NCBI GenBank assembly: GCA_029582155.1
Contig: CM055897.1
Location: forward strand, 17,094,076 to 17,158,075
Length of the DNA stretch: 64,000 bases
DNA from: Panopea generosa
Taxonomy: Eukaryota; Mollusca; Bivalvia; Adapedonta; Hiatellidae
Direction of reading: 5' to 3'
The notes under the pieces were generated by a model. It did not search any database and was not told the origin of the DNA. It saw only the letters and a list, made by a program, of their open reading frames with translations. The position numbers and the translations under genes are program-made. This document shows positions 45,783 through 59,154 of this stretch, piece by piece (position 1 is the stretch's first letter; the number at the start of each line of letters is the position of its first letter).

Positions 45783-45925
45783 GCAGTGAGAATAAACACA
45801 GATTTTTATGAATACACATTTATATTTTTGATCGTATAAGGATACTCAGCCCAGCTTTCGGTAGGCTGACTGAATAGTTTTCGAATCCGTCTGAGCACTT
45901 ATACTGATATATAGCATATCCAAAT
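45783..45925 (+). repeat. Dispersed repeat (family of 31955-32265), right half
   Basis: CAGTGAGAATAA, TTCGGTAGGCTGACTGAATAGTTTTCG and CGTCTGAGCACTTA match 32103-32260. The two halves are about 727 bp apart here but contiguous at 32 kb. Confidence 0.65.
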
Positions 45926-47571
45926 TTAAATGCTATCAAACATATAACTTCTGATAAATTGACAAAGGTAAAAGTGATGCGTTTCGTACTTATATAGCAC
46001 TTCAAAAGCATACAATTCAGTTTGTGCCAGTTGAAACGAGGGGATTTTTATGGCAATGTACACCATGTACAAGCATGATAAAATCCAAATAAAAAAACAA
46101 AAACATCTATACATGAGAAAGTAAAAGTGATTCTTTGAAAAATAGTCTAAAACTAAACCTAAGACAGTATGAAATAAGATGTGAGACTTTAAGATCAACA
46201 AAATGTCTACGGACGACGAGACACATTACTATGTTATTAACCTTTGGTCAGTAGAGTTAATTCTCTGGTAGAATTACCATATTGTAATAATTGTTGTACA
46301 GTTGACTAGTCTGTATTTGTGTGGACTACACATTTATTATAAACGTTATGATATTACTTTCGGTTGCATACCATTAACAAAATGAACTGTCAGAACGATA
46401 GTTACACTTGTCTACGATATTCACCAAACAGCTCAAATGCCCTATATTTCTAAACAAAATCTCTGCAAACAATCTACAATTATCATAATTTACGAAAGGC
46501 ATTTTTCAAAATTATAATTGTTATCAAAGTTTTCTTTCATATACTAATACTGTACCAATTGAAAGACTTCGCAATATCCTTAGTTATGTATATTTTAAAA
46601 ATTCTCTTGAAACAAACCCAGTGTTAACGAGAATTACGAAAGGCATTTTTCTTGTGTATAATACCGTTGTTATTCTTCCATTTACAAAAACAATATACAT
46701 TAGCATAAAACTTTGCTGGGTTATTGCTCCTTTAAGTCCTTTGTTTCAAATGTCAGTAAGTGCTATTATTAGTTTGTTTCTGCAGCGTTGACTCTTAGTC
46801 ATTTGTTTAGCATTTCTCTTTGGAAGCATGACGATTGCAAGTCTTGTTAATTTTAGTTCATTTACACGGACTGTAATGATTAGTAAGTTTTATTCTCCGT
46901 CTTGTCTTGCCGTGAAGTATTATTCTTTTGCTACTCTGACTTCATGTCGTATATACATGTATACTTATGGCATCTCGTTGGAAATAGCATACTTTTTCTC
47001 AAATTTTATTTCTGAACACGTTTGAATTGAACAAGATACACAAATCCATACATCCGTTTTTTGAGAACACTAACCTGAAAAGAGCTCTTTCATTTAAATG
47101 ATCTTGTTATGTTATGTAAAAACGTGCAAGAATGGTGAGATTGTTGCAGGTTTATTACACAGGTTTAGGTTTTCCCAATGGCATTTTTGTCTATAACCGT
47201 TCAAGGCAATTAGTTCTGTTACTGATATCGCTTCTTCTGCATGAGCGTCCTTATTGTAATTAGTCAATGTATAGTTAATACTTGTGTTGGTTTGATGTCC
47301 TAGTTCGTTGAACGCTACGTTACTCGTTATATATTTTAATTGTTGAGAAAATTACCTCAAACTCGTTTCTCGTCATCAAATTTGTAAAATGCACTATTTG
47401 ATATTTTTAGCCATTTTCAAAATCCAAGGTTTTATATTCCGGTAAGCTTGCAGATATAAATGCGAGTTTAAATATAACTCTGGATTTTTAATTTCTAGTA
47501 TATTTACATGAACGTTGTATATATATTTTTAGTTCTTTTATGAAAAAAGATCAAAGCTTATATGAATTGCT
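45926..47571. other. Gene-less AT-rich stretch
   Basis: No gene is seen. The word TTACGAAAGGCATTTTT occurs twice (about 46490 and 46632), the only internal repetition noticed. Confidence 0.4.
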
Positions 47572-47702
47572 ATCGAGTCCGCTTTAAGGCTAGAACCAGT
47601 ACTGAGTGTTGTATCGGGTCCGCTTTAAGGCTAGAACCAGTACTGAGTGTTGTATCGGGTTCGCTTTAAGGCTAGAACCAGTACTGAGTGTTGTACCGGG
47701 TC
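47572..47702. repeat. 41-bp tandem repeat, three units
   Basis: GCTTTAAGGCTAGAACCAGT begins at 47581, 47622 and 47663; the units are nearly identical (CGGGTCC/CGGGTTC/CCGGGTCC changes). Confidence 0.9.
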
Positions 47703-49661
47703 CAGTTGGGAACATAGCAATGAGTAGTCTTCACCTAATCAACTACAATATTACCACACTGAACATGTAGTATTTGTTTAAAAAATAGCAATATCCTTCT
47801 CAGATTTGTATATATCTTCTTTTTTTTTCATGTAAATCCTATTTTATACATTTGCATTCGTGACTCATTTTATGAACACATATATAAGTGTGTAATTCAT
47901 TTGCAATTACGCATATTCATGAACGGTCAATGTTACATGTAGCTATGTAACTAAAATAATTTGATAAGATTAGCTTTAACGATAGCGGCTATCGGTTATA
48001 ATATCCCAATGCGTCAGCATTAAACATAGGTAGTGAAGCTGTCATCGGAAACCATCGGTGTCTTTATCATTAAACAATAATCATATTTAATAATGCAGGA
48101 GTGATGGTTTCATAACAAAATATCTTCTACTTTAACATTAAATTTACCAAAAAAAATGATAAACATTTTGTAAATATCATTTCCATGTGTGTGTGTTTTT
48201 TTATTTTATGCCAGATTCTAAATCTAATTTTAGTGGGGGTTATTTTAATATTTAGCAAATTCTATAAGGTACACTTCGTATAAGGTCCTTAGTTTGAACA
48301 TGTGTACTATTCATTTAATACAGCGAGTTCAATTATCATATATTCACATTAGGTACCGATTTGCACGGTGTAGTTGTATGTTCATATCGGTGTATATTCA
48401 TTAAAGTAATAATTTAACTCGCGGACAATATTTTGTAAAAAATGGTACTTCTACTAATTTTTACATTTTTTTTATTCCAAATTTCCTAAACAAATAGCAG
48501 AAACGAGGCAAAAGTAATCGATTTACACAACTAGTTTTATCCATATTAAAGTATACTCTCTTGTACATATCAGTATATTTACATCTCTAAGCCAATTAGT
48601 AATTAATGCTTTGTTACAATAACTGGCTTCCGGTTATCACGAACTGTTTCAACGAATAACTATTGATTTAAGTTATTATATTTCCGTTTAAAGGAATTAC
48701 TGTCGATGAAAAATTATCATTATACATATAAATCCTTGTTAATTATCCGAGGTAATTATTGTTAGGTTAAAGTTACACTACATGTATTTATCGGAGGGAA
48801 TTATTGCCTAGCTAATAGTTACAATTAAGTACTAATGATTTATGCTAAATCCATTTACCCTATGGTAGAATCACTTGACCTATAGTTGTAACTATTTGTA
48901 CGAGGGAATTACTAATAAGTATCAAAATGTTGACCTTTTTATTCAAATTGTCAACATTTGATTGATACACAAGAATTAATCAAAATATATTAAGACTAAG
49001 TTTAAACACTTTTCACATGATTGAACAATAGATGACAAAAGAGAGTAAAAATAATATTGCGTTCATTTTCCACCATGTTGCCACTTCTGTCGCAAGTTTG
49101 CGTAGTACGTATTGTGTTTATCCATGTAATGATTGTTTATGTACTGTTTTAGCTTTGTATCATCCTGTTTAAGGTAGATGAAATGAACAAGCTTTTATTC
49201 GGATATCAAAATACGTAAATTGCATTTTAATGCAATAATAGTTTTTTTTCTTTATTATGTACATTATTTTGGAAGGCTGAAAATGTTTTTGGAAAATGGC
49301 ATTATCTCGCTATTATAGCACACTTTAACATATATTGTTTTCTGTCCTATTTGTACTTATATTACTACATGATAATGAAATTTTAATTGGTTTTGAAATA
49401 TCTTCATTATGGTGTCTTCATTTTCAGTTTGTTTCTTCAGAAAATACAATGTTATAAACTATACCCGATTAATTCTAAAATGGTGGGAGAGTAGAATTAG
49501 GTTATATGAACCCTAGTCATGGCTAAAACGCAATATTCAAGCCACATATTTTGATACTGATTGATATAAGTTTGATCACGAAAAACGTTTTATATGAATT
49601 GCTGTCCTTTCCGTTTCTTGGGTAAATTAGAAGCACGTTTTGTCTTTAAGAGATCATCTGA
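47703..49661. other. Gene-less AT-rich stretch
   Basis: I recognise no gene, RNA or repeat. Confidence 0.4.
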
Positions 49662-49734
49662 TCGAGTCTGGGATAGAACCAATGACCTGTGGTGTGAGTG
49701 ACTAATACTCTAACCACTGTGCTACCGTCTCGCT
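49662..49734 (-). tRNA. tRNA-like sequence (Val-CAC-like), probably a SINE head
   Basis: The minus strand reads GGTAGCACAGTGGTTAGAGTATTAGTCACTCACACCACAGGTCATTGGTTCTATCC, with a good A-box region (GCACAGTGGTTAGAG), an anticodon-loop-like CTCACAC and a B-box-like GGTTCTATCC. The acceptor stem is imperfect. Confidence 0.5.
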
Positions 49735-50714
49735 TGCAAGTCACATTGAATGAGCCCTAGTTTGTGACATGCTATTCGTAGATGCAATATGCATGTTTAA
49801 CGTGATATATCAATGTGGTTTGCTTTTACTTTACAACGTGATATTCAGCGTTATACTAACAACTGTAGTATGTGAATTAAATAATGGTTCGCTCATACTT
49901 TGCAATGTGATATCCAACATTACATTTATGTTTGTAACATGAACTAAATATAAAATAGGATGTGATTTACCTATTGAAACTATGAGATTAGAATACAAAA
50001 TAATGACTGCTGTCGTGTGTTGAAGCATACTTCTGAATAACATGTAATCAGTACTGATTAATGATACAATATAGTATGGCAAATTTCTGAAATATAATGC
50101 AAAGATATTCAGTGGAGAATAAGATTATTTCTATTCAAATAACGATGGTCGTATTAAATGACATGTTATTAAGTATGTAAATAGACTTTTGAGAAAACTG
50201 AATGTTGCTTTATCAACCGAATTAACCTTCAAATCGCCAATGTTTCAATATGTTCTATTCACATTTCTCAATTATTTAGTGTATGAGTTACGGTAATAAT
50301 TCGACAATTTTAGCTTTGGTCAAGAGACATTTTTATATTAAAAGTAGAAGTATTGTTTGTGCCCTTTTTGTGTCCTGTTTGCATTGCTTCAATGAGCTGA
50401 ATAACGATGGAATTAACGGAAACATGTTTATTATCAAAATGATCCATAAGGCCTGCCAGTTTTATCTGATGTAGAATACAATGTAGTAACTCAATTTCAA
50501 ATTTTGTAACGGTAGGGTAATCGACTAGTAATTTTGCAATTAAGCTTGTGTATTTCGGTTTGGAATGTTTCCAGAATGGCTCACAGAGGTTGTGATAAAT
50601 TGTTGCAGATGAGTATAGCAAGGGCTTTGCATGACTGAGTGTTATAGTCTAAGATACATCGCCGATAATCACGTGTTGTTAAATGAAATTACGAACTCAC
50701 ACTTCGAATTTAAG
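49735..50714. other. Gene-less stretch with a partial copy of the 440-bp repeat
   Basis: About 50553-50640 (GTTTGGAATGTTTCCAGAATGGCTCACAG...TTGCAGATGAGTATAGCAAGG...CTTTGCATGACTG) resembles the central part of the copies at 23.6 and 35.1 kb at lower identity. The rest has no recognised feature. Confidence 0.4.
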
Positions 50715-51345
50715 TTGAAATTCTGTAAGTTAATACTTGGTGTACGTAAACAAACCTCTTATTTGCTGTTTACGGTGAATTAGGAAGGTATCCATTATAT
50801 GTAATTACTAAGGAGAAGTCATTAAATTTCTGGTTGAAAATAAGAAATAATGTTAACTCACCTATATATAGTAAGTATATTGATATTCTTAACAATGTAG
50901 ACGGTAATTGTTGGGCTAATCGTATAAGTACAATTATCGATAACTTATGGTTTTCAAATGTGATAAACGATTTTAACAGTAACACGAATTATTTAACTTT
51001 ATTTATAAGGCGTGTACGGGATAAGTTCATACAGGAATGGAACACTGTTGTTAATAATTGTCTTAAACTTGATTACTACGTGAAATTAAAAAAAAAAAGA
51101 TTTCTGTTACGAGGGTTATTTAGATAAAATTAATAACGATAATTTAAGAAAGTTATTCTCTAGCTTGAGATTAAGTTCACACTCTCTTGAAATAGAAACG
51201 GGTAGATATAGTGGAATAGACCGTTCAAACAGATTTTGTAAATTATGTACTCAAAATGTAGTCGAAACGGAATATCACTTCTTATTGTGTTGTACGTGGT
51301 ATACTGACATTCGATATGATTTAATCAATATTCGAAAACAACCCC
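50715..51345 (+). pseudogene. C-terminal end of a non-LTR reverse transcriptase protein
   Basis: Across frames this reads KFCKLILGVRKQTS, then VYGELGRYPLYVITKEKSLNFWLKI, ...RDKFIQEWN..., then YLDKINNDNLRKLFSSLRLSSHSLEIETGRYSG, and a cysteine/histidine module RFCKLC...ETEYHFLLCCTWY. This is the characteristic tail of a common invertebrate non-LTR ORF2 (after the palm/thumb), with its zinc-finger-like CxxC...H...C. One frameshift lies near 50750 and another in the A-run at about 51089-51100. No 3' end of this element is seen: the next element's sequence follows directly. Confidence 0.75.
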
Positions 51346-54300
51346 GATGGAAACACTTACTGGATTTAACTACTGTTAACAAAATAAAACAGTTAGGATT
51401 TTTTAAGTACAGAGGGACAAGAGGTGGTCTAATAAATACTCAATCACAAAAGTACAGTCATCGTGGTGTAAATTTCGACAATTTAAGGACTCTATCTGAA
51501 GCTATTGTATCAATCGTTCAATATAGAAATATTACAAAGCAACTTTGCATAAGACCATGGGTTTACTTGAACAATATTATCAAGGTTAATTGTAAATCTC
51601 AAAGAACTATTGTTAGTGAAAAGAAACTTCAAGTTTGTTGTTTAAACACAAGATCAGTTAAAAACAAAACCGTTTCCATCTGTGATTACATAAGATCAAG
51701 CAACATTGATGTATTAGCATTAACTGAAACATGGCTTGGTAATACTGTTAATATGAATTTATAAATGAATTTGTATCTGATGGCTTTACTATCAAGCATG
51801 AGGCACGGAATGGCGTGAGACGAGGTGGAGGTGCAGCTCACATATTCAAAAATGAAATAACAGTTACTATTTTCACATCTAGTAAAGACAAAAAAATCAT
51901 AAATTTGAACATATAGATTGCAAGCTAGAGATAAATGGGTTCAATCTCCAACTAGCCATAGTATACAGATCACCACCATCAATAGATAATGGCTTAAAGA
52001 CTAATATTTTCTCAGACAAAGAATGACCAGCATTCTTTGTTGGATATGCTACCATTGAAAGAGAAATAATTATTGTTGGTGACATAAACTTACATCTTGA
52101 TAAACCTTCTGAACGTGATACTAAGAAAGTCAATAGTGTACTACAGTCTTATGGCATGCAGCAACATGTGAATGAGCCGACTCATATCCGAGGTCACACC
52201 TTGGACGTTGTTATTTCCAGAGATACAAGTAACATCGTATCCAACATCTATATAACAGATACTGGACTCTGTGATCACCTCGGCAACATGGCGTGCGACC
52301 ATTTTGCAATAACGTTCAGTGTCTGTGCCTTGAAACCACACCCCATTAGGAAGACAGTAACCTTCAGAAAACTCAGATCTTTTGACATTAATTCATTTAA
52401 GAATGACTAAGCTTTGTGTGATCTAATGACTGTCCAAAGCTGAAATGTTGATGATCTGGTATCTGCATACCCGGATGGTTTGTCATTCTTAATTGAAAAA
52501 CACGCACCCATGCGTTCAAAGACAATTACTCTTCGGCCAAACTGCCCGCGGTATACCAAGGATCTCCATGATGCAAAACACTTACAACGTAAACTTGAAC
52601 ACAAATGGCTAAAATCTAGACTTAAAAATTGACCATCAAATATATCGCAATCAGTGTGCTTTAGTAAATGCATTACTCAGAAAAGCGATTATTACATGGA
52701 TCAGATCGAGTCTTGTGGTCGTGACTCCAAAAGTCTATTTTAGATCACCAAACGTCTACTCGGTTGCAATACAGACAGTTCATTTTCTCCATCCAGTTCT
52801 TCTCCAAAGGATATCGCCCAAAATTTAAGTGACTTTTCACAGATAAAATCGAAAAAATAAGACACAATAACAGCCAAAGAACGCAATTGTGTGTATGTCG
52901 AATGAACCTGAGACTACCATTGATCATCAACTTTTTGCTCTGACTCCTGAAGTGAAATCCATCACACTTAAGGCGCCAAATAAATCAAGTGATCTTGACC
53001 CAATTCCTACCTGGTTATTAAAAGTATGCCTAGATGAACTTGTGCCATCCATCAACAATAACATAAACGCATCCCTAGATTTATCGTACGTTCCGCAAGA
53101 ATATAAATCTGCAAAAATAAGACCTTTCCTGAAAAAACCTGGTCTTGTCCCAAATATACTTAATTCTAATGACCGGTGTCAAATCTTCCAATTATATCTT
53201 AAGTTCTTGAGATGGTTGTTGATTCGCGCCTTGAACGACACATGCCTGAGAACAAACTCCATGAGATTCATCAGTCAGCATACAGGAAATTTCATTCTAC
53301 TGAATCAGCACTTCTGAAAGTACAAAATGACATTATTCATTCGCTTGACCGGAGCTGTGTGACTGTACTTGTACTGTTAGACATGTTGGCTGTGTTCGAT
53401 ACAATTGACCATTGTACACTATTACATCGTTTGGAACATGAATTTGGAATCTCAGACAAGTCACTTGCATGGATCTCATCATATTTAAGTAATCGGTTTC
53501 AGACTGTATGTGTTGAAGGCGAATCATCGAAGCCTGTGCTAATGAAATATAGTGTACCTAAGGGATCTGTATTGGGACCTAAATATTTCATCATGTACAC
53601 TAAACCAGATGGTGATATTTGCAGAAGTCACGGACTACTTCATCATTTCTATGCATACGATTCTCAAATCTATATTTCTTTCAAACCAATTTATGTTATC
53701 AATAGTAGTGAAGCATTACATCGAATTGAGTGCTGTCTGGCAGATATTGTTTCATGGATGAGCGATAACATGCTTAAACTTAACACAGATAAAACTGAAG
53801 TTATGTTGCTCACATCTAAACACAACGCCAAATTCGCTGATAGTGTCTCGGTGAGGGTTGGTGAATCACTGATACAATCATCTGACTGTGTGAGAAATCT
53901 AGGTGCATTTTTTACCCCAAGCATGGACATGGAGCAGCATGTAAATTTGGTGTGCAGGTCTGCATATGCCTAACTTCGAAACATTGGTCGTATCAGATGA
54001 TTTCTCACAATCGACGCAACAAAATCTCTTGTGAACTGTTTAGTAACCTCACGTTTTGATTACTGTAATTTCCTCCTCTTTGGTGTTTCGAATACTGTAT
54101 TAAATAAACTTCAAAGGGTACAGAATACTGCTGCCCGCATTATCACCAGAACATCTTGCTACGAGCATACCACTCCACTGTTAAAGGAACTTCACTGGTT
54201 ACCTGTGTCATACAGGATCCATTACAAACTATTGACTCTACATATAAAGCTCTACATGATCAGTCTCCACAGTACATATCTGACATGATTCAAGTGTATA

Positions 54301-54782
54301 AACCTAGTAGAGAATTAAGATCTCAAAATCTACTTACTTAAGTCAATCTAAGGTCTCGAACTATGTATGGACAAGGAAGCGTTATGTGTGCCGTGCCTAC
54401 TCTATGGAATGCCTTACCCAGCAACATTCGGGAAGCTACGACATTGTCTTCTTTTAAGAAACTTTTGAAAACATATTTTTTTGTACAGAATTATACTGAC
54501 TAAATTTTACTGAATTTAAATAAATGTTTATAAATAAAGCACAGCTATATCTATTTTTAAACATGAACAGTATTATTTTATCTGTGCTTATATGTAACAA
54601 AATGTCAAGGTGATTTTACTGCATGTATTACTCTTATTTGCCACTTTTTAATACTAATGCCTTATTTTTTTATTCAGTTTGTCTTTTAAGATTGTTATGT
54701 TTTATTGAATATTTTGTATGTATGCTATTTGTAAAGCACTTTTGAGCGCATTTATTTATGAAAAGAGTGCTATATAAATGTG

Positions 54783-54842
<60 letters not shown>
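51346..54842 (+). mobile_element. Decayed L2/CR1-like non-LTR retrotransposon with (TAA)n tail
   Basis: Order along the plus strand: N-terminal linker (LGFFKYRGTRGG, near 51391), endonuclease (VCCLNTRSVKNKT, LALTETWL at about 51712, GDINLHLDKP, HTLDVVISR, CDHFAITF), reverse transcriptase (52889-54030), a C-terminal region (SRFDYCNFLLFGV, NTAARIITRTS, LKELHWLPV) and a 3' end AGAGTGCTATATAAATGTGGTTAATAATAAT. The GCTATATAAATG plus TAA-repeat terminus is typical of L2/CR1 3' ends. The TAA run spans 54785-54842. Its 5' end joins another retroelement without a gap. Confidence 0.85.
51630..54490 (+). pseudogene. ORF2 of the L2-like element, inactivated
   Basis: The coding region needs several frame changes (near 51755, 51897, 53172, 54285) and crosses stops (for example near 52024, 52408, 53200 and 53970). 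RT motifs are recognisable: LDMLAVFDTIDH (motif A, normally L-D-x-S-A-A-F-D), VPKGSVLGP (normally VPQGSVLGP), and FYAYD at 53647-53661, where the catalytic YADD has lost its first aspartate. LNTDKTEVMLLTSK follows. The longest intact piece is 53212-53973 (253 codons). It cannot make a working enzyme. Confidence 0.85.
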
Positions 54843-56997
54843 TAAAGAAGCCTTCGATATTCGTAAAGCTTCTGAATGATTCAATTACTTTATAAAAAAA
54901 TGATATGTTTGTTGTTTTTATTGCACATGTACTTAATTTGTAATTCTATATTTATTGCTGTTTTTGCCATATCTCATGTATTAATGGTTTGTAAGTGGCC
55001 ATAGACATTATGTTTCCGATTTAATAATGAAAAAAATGAAACTTGAAAACTTGAAACAAAGCACTCCGAATGATGTTTGATAAAATAAGTATAACTTGAC
55101 ATCAGAAATATAGTTAATTAATCTTGCTGACAACTTGAAGTGAAATATCAACTCTGTGTATTCTTACAATAATGTAATGGAATGCATCTGTCTAGACTAC
55201 TACTTAAGACAAAGGAATGAAAGCTATGCTTATAAGATATGGTCATTGTCTTCAACTCGATTTATTTCGCAAATGTCGTATTCTCTATTAGCTTTTAAAA
55301 GCTGATCTGCCGTAGCGAGCGATGAAATGAATTCCCGGATCAAACTAGTTTAGTTAGATACTTTAATATAACTTGAAATATAACACAAATTTTAATAGTA
55401 CTAAACCTTGTATTCCACGTAAGAACTAACGTCCTTGACAACATTGTATACGACATATGAATACACGTGTCATTAATATATGTATGCAGACGACATCATG
55501 AAATGTTCTGTTTTAATCTGTCTTCCAGCCAACATGTGAATTACAAAATAAATGATTTAAGTGTAACTTTTGTTAGTTTTATTAGTAGTATGACAGTCAT
55601 ATGATAATTTCACCAATAATAAGCCGTATGGGCGACATCTTTTCATGCTGTTTTGTTATGTGGGATTTCCGAAGAAGTTAATATCTCAGACGAGAAAACA
55701 TTTATCATGAATTTATAAAGAATAAACAGCCTACTCCACAAGTCATAAAGTTGTAGTTTCATATAATTGTGGTGTAAGTATCAAATATTAAATTATATGT
55801 CCATTAAGTCAAAATTGTGTGTTCTCTATTTCTGATAGTTTATTTTTTCCGTCGATTATGGCATATGTATTTTACAATCCAATATATAAGTATGCTGTAT
55901 TTTTTTTTAATTATCTATAAAACGTGCATACTCGTTTTCAATTGATGTAAAAGAGGAATTAATCTGCACGGGTTACTTAGGGGGTGGTGGGGAATAGTTA
56001 TGCTTGGAATTTAACAAAAAACAAGTAGATATTTGTCACGGGGTGATAATTCAATATTACTACGTCATGATCAGCCGATCAGATGTATAAACCTAACTTT
56101 AAACTTAACCGCTTGCCCAGATTCAATTAATCGACGTTGCCCGGAAATTTCCGGAACTTTACTAATATAACTACTAAATCACGGTATTCCACGGATCAAC
56201 TCTAATTCATATATTGGCCATTATAGTGAGTTTAATTACATGTTTTACTGTTATACTAGATATATATATTAAATTAAAATTTGTAGACAATACTGTTTAT
56301 GTCACTTTAAGTGAACGTAATTTATTAAACATAACTCTTCAATCTCAGTTTTAGTGAGAACTAATTTAATAGAATAAAAGAGTAAAATATTAAACAATAA
56401 CATACAAACATAATCCAATTGTGGATACTTTTTAATTATAGTAAAAGTGACAGAGGGTGATAAACTAGTGAGCTTACCACGGCATAATAAAATCACTAAA
56501 GATAACTCTATATCATGTTTCTAACATGTAAACTATTAAAATTTATCTGTACGGATAATTCATAGAATTTCAATAATTCCGAGACTGCCATTTTTTTTAA
56601 ACAAGATAATTTAAAATAAGATAAAGAATATATACAGTTACACAGTTAAATGAAATGAAACTAATAACTTAATGTATTACATGTAAGTAAAGGCCAAAAT
56701 CTAAACTGATGAACAGTGCGTTCATTTACAGAGACTATAAAAATTATATTATTTCATGCTTTTTGATGAATTATAGATATTTCTCAGTGGATTATTTGTG
56801 GTAATCCACTGTTTCAAACAGTGAAATCATGAAAACATTTTTTTCCCTTGCATATTAATTAAAAAAAATATCTAAAAAAAAAAAGTTCTTTAATTTGTTT
56901 TTAATTTAATAGCTTCTAATGGCGAACAGAGATCAAAATAAACCAAAAAATATATAAATACATAAAATAAAAAGAAAAATGTGTTTGATCAAATGTT
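54843..56997. other. Gene-less AT-rich stretch
   Basis: No gene or repeat is recognised between the L2-like element and the hairpin at 56998. Confidence 0.4.
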
Positions 56998-57085
56998 ATT
57001 TCATCTCGTGTTCTCCAAAAATAATATTCTCCCTCGTGGCAAGTCGCTCGTGAGAATATGACTTTTGGTGATCACTTGATGAAAT
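56998..57085. repeat. 34-bp-arm hairpin
   Basis: 56998-57031 and the reverse complement of 57052-57085 agree at most positions: ATTTCATC...GTG.TC.CCAAAA...ATATTCTC. The loop is 20 nt (CCTCGTGGCAAGTCGCTCGT). A transcript would fold into a long imperfect stem. Confidence 0.8.
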
Positions 57086-59154
57086 ATGATCCGATCTTAC
57101 ACCAAAACAAACAAATATCTTCTATATCTTGGAATTTATTCCAGCAAGCATCCGTTTACTGGAATTAGAGAAACACACTTCAATGTTATCGAGATCTGCT
57201 ATCAGTCCATATCGTCTCGTGCTTATACTTTGCTTCACGTGTCAATACGTCTGTCAGGTATGCAAGGAATTTGGATTCATGATATCTTCTACAGGTAGTC
57301 TGCTGTAAGAGAAAGTGTTGTATGTATATCTACACTTAATACTGTTTCAAATCACTGTATCGTGTCTTACAACATGACAGGATGCCTCCTGTAGATTATA
57401 GAGCGGCTTGAGTTCAATGCTAATTAGCATCGGTAAATATTGCTGGGCTTTCTTTGCTTCTCTATTTTATAGTGTAAACAAAATCGGTGAAATTGTGAGC
57501 ACTTTGACCTCAAAATAGATCCTTTGGCATTATTTTTATTGTTGTATCAACAATTCATGCATAATCCGGTCTTAGTTAAACGTATGAAAAAAAATAGTTT
57601 GCTCAATAACTATAATTTGCCTCTCATTTACATTTGTGAATGACCTTTGACATAAAGAATTAGATCGGATAGTTGGCTACGGATACTAAAATTGCATTTA
57701 TATGACCCATTAAAAAATATTACGGTAAAATTTGTTTTCCTAGACATATTTTAAAAAATATATATTTACCATCCCTTTATGTCTAATTAATATCAAAACT
57801 AATGCAAGTAAATTTGCATTCATAAAAAGCAAAATGACTTTGTCTGAATCATGTGCCAAAACCAACTTCCTCAGTAAAATGAAAACCATATTACTTTCCC
57901 TTAGTGCAAACGGTATTATAATACTCATATTGAGTGAAGTGCATGGTGTAGTGTAGCGTCGAAATTAATAGGATGTGTTGTAAGTGCAATTAATTTTTAG
58001 AAACATGGGTCGAGTTTTTTACATATTTATTGATGCAAAATCAATACGTTTCAAGGAAAATCTATCTGTAGTGTTTTTACAGGTGGTAGCATTTTTAAAT
58101 ATAATGAAATATACAAAGGATATGCTAAGTGTTTAAATGACGTCATCAGCAAGTGTAGGATATGTTTACAATGTCTTTATTAATCTGTGTAAGATACAGA
58201 TACATTCGATTTTGAATGCCTTGTCGCCGTGTCTAAATCCTCGTTAGTATTTTCATATGAGAGTTTTACCATAACAGGTGTTTCGATTACATTTTCAAAG
58301 TATCTAAGGTTGGAATGACATTTGCTATTTTTATACCAATATTTGTAACTCATTGGTGATTGAAATAAAGCATAAAGTAATGATCGAATACGATATATGG
58401 TAAAGTCAACTAAATGTTTAATTTGTACAAGTATCTGGTTTTTAATGCATCGTTTATATAAATGATACCACACTTAGGCATTTCAATGACATTGGTGTTT
58501 TACAAACAACGACACGTGATCTATCACAGAACTTATATTGTAATTAAAGCCATGATATTCCCCTAATCTAGGATAATGTATAGAAAAATTAATTCCGTTA
58601 TACTTTAACATTTATTGAGAAAAGTGTGTTCTTCCAAAAAAGGTTCTTCCAGTTCGTAAACGTTGGTGAAATGAAGGCAAAATACATGAAGTTTGATTAC
58701 TTTCTAGTGTTATAGAATATACTGTCCTTTTCTATGCACATGTAACCTATATCTGATAAAAAGATACATTGGAATGCCGCATCAAGAATGGTTATTATGA
58801 TATTGGAGTCTGTTCATGAGATATAAAGATAAAAATAAAAATAACACCTCTCACAACTCTAGTACCGACATCATTAGGCGGTATTTATCCAGCAACATTT
58901 TATTACTATTTATTTCAACATATTTATTTTACATCGACTGTGAAACACTTTCAAACAACTTCAAAGTATTTCTAGGTCAAACCAGTACTAAGCTTATGGA
59001 AGAAATGCAAACGCTGTGGTAAGAGCGTGTAAACAACTTCAACACATTTTCATGCACTGTGTAAGGCACTCATTGAAATATATTTCATTAGTAAAATTGT
59101 ATTATTCAGTTAAAGTCATCATATTTTGTATGTTTCCTTTTAGGCATTATTATG
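57086..59154. other. Gene-less AT-rich stretch
   Basis: A short block near 57613-57655 resembles 15978-16015; otherwise nothing is recognised. Confidence 0.4.

Noticed and set aside
7900-49734. Functional tRNA genes at 7900, 24530, 45638 and 49662
   Set aside because: Each lacks a paired acceptor stem, a proper D arm or normal length; they are better explained as SINE heads or relics.
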